This document shows, piece by piece, positions 63,955-64,000 of a stretch of 64,000 bases of DNA (its first letter is position 1; the number at the start of each line of letters is the position of its first letter). A model generated the notes under the pieces. That model was given only the letters and a program-made list of their open reading frames with translations. It searched no databases and was not told the DNA's origin. The DNA lies in the NCBI GenBank assembly GCA_963920705.1, contig OY987239.1, forward strand, positions 8,186,504-8,250,503. The letters run 5' to 3'. Both the position numbers and the translations under genes were made by a program. This DNA is from Odiellus spinosus (Eukaryota > Arthropoda > Arachnida > Opiliones > Phalangiidae).

Positions 63955-64000
63955 ATGGCTCCAGTGAAACGGAGATTAGATTTCGGAGAAGATTCGGAAG
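63955..64000 (+). CDS. Start of a gene cut by the right edge (KRRLDF motif)
   Basis: ATG in good context (CAACATGG) followed by an open frame to the edge: MAPVKRRLDFGEDSE. KRRLDF fits an RxL cyclin-docking motif; PVKRRLDL occurs near the N-terminus of E2F1. Fifteen codons are too few to name a family, so the product is left open. Confidence 0.5.
   Translation, partial: MAPVKRRLDFGEDSE

Overview
The window is nuclear DNA of an invertebrate animal, most likely an arthropod. It is AT-rich, has spliced genes with GT-AG introns, eukaryotic tRNA genes and dense miniature transposons. A degraded non-LTR retrotransposon tail near 11 kb has the C-terminal Cys/His region typical of arthropod Jockey/R1-type elements. 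The species cannot be named from the sequence.

Layout. (1) 0-12.4 kb, minus strand: seven exons of a ZNFX1-type gene (NFX1-type zinc-finger RNA helicase). Its 5' end lies inside the window and its 3' part, including the zinc fingers, runs off the left edge. The introns hold two 31-bp minisatellites, foldback MITEs and a retrotransposon fragment. (2) 14-16 kb, minus strand: a small Cip/Kip-type CDK inhibitor with a GC-rich, E2F-site-bearing upstream region. (3) 17.6-21.2 kb: transposon remnants, a tandem duplication and a 1.4-kb compound palindrome. (4) 21.2-37.6 kb: a tandem array of 77 proline tRNA genes, all on the minus strand, mixing TGG and CGG anticodons with a period of about 154 bp. 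It is split near its right end by a 4.4-kb composite insertion that carries long inverted repeats and a 100-bp satellite. (5) 37.6-51 kb: gene-poor DNA with MITEs, 25-, 20- and 23-bp minisatellites, one tRNA-Ser(AGA) and one solitary plus-strand tRNA-Pro(TGG). (6) 51.5-60.7 kb, minus strand: a multi-exon gene I do not recognise, rebuilt from splice sites and matching intron phases; nearly all of its larger introns are filled by MITEs. (7) 60.7-64 kb: a 1.7-kb element with long terminal inverted repeats, a TTAA-flanked palindromic MITE, a possible promoter region, and the first 15 codons of a plus-strand gene at the right edge.

The genes do not form an operon-like unit. The most unusual content is the tRNA-Pro array with its higher-order repeat and distant Pol III terminators, and a set of MITE families that share 7-bp target-site duplications. 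Exon limits come from reading splice signals by eye and need transcript data.
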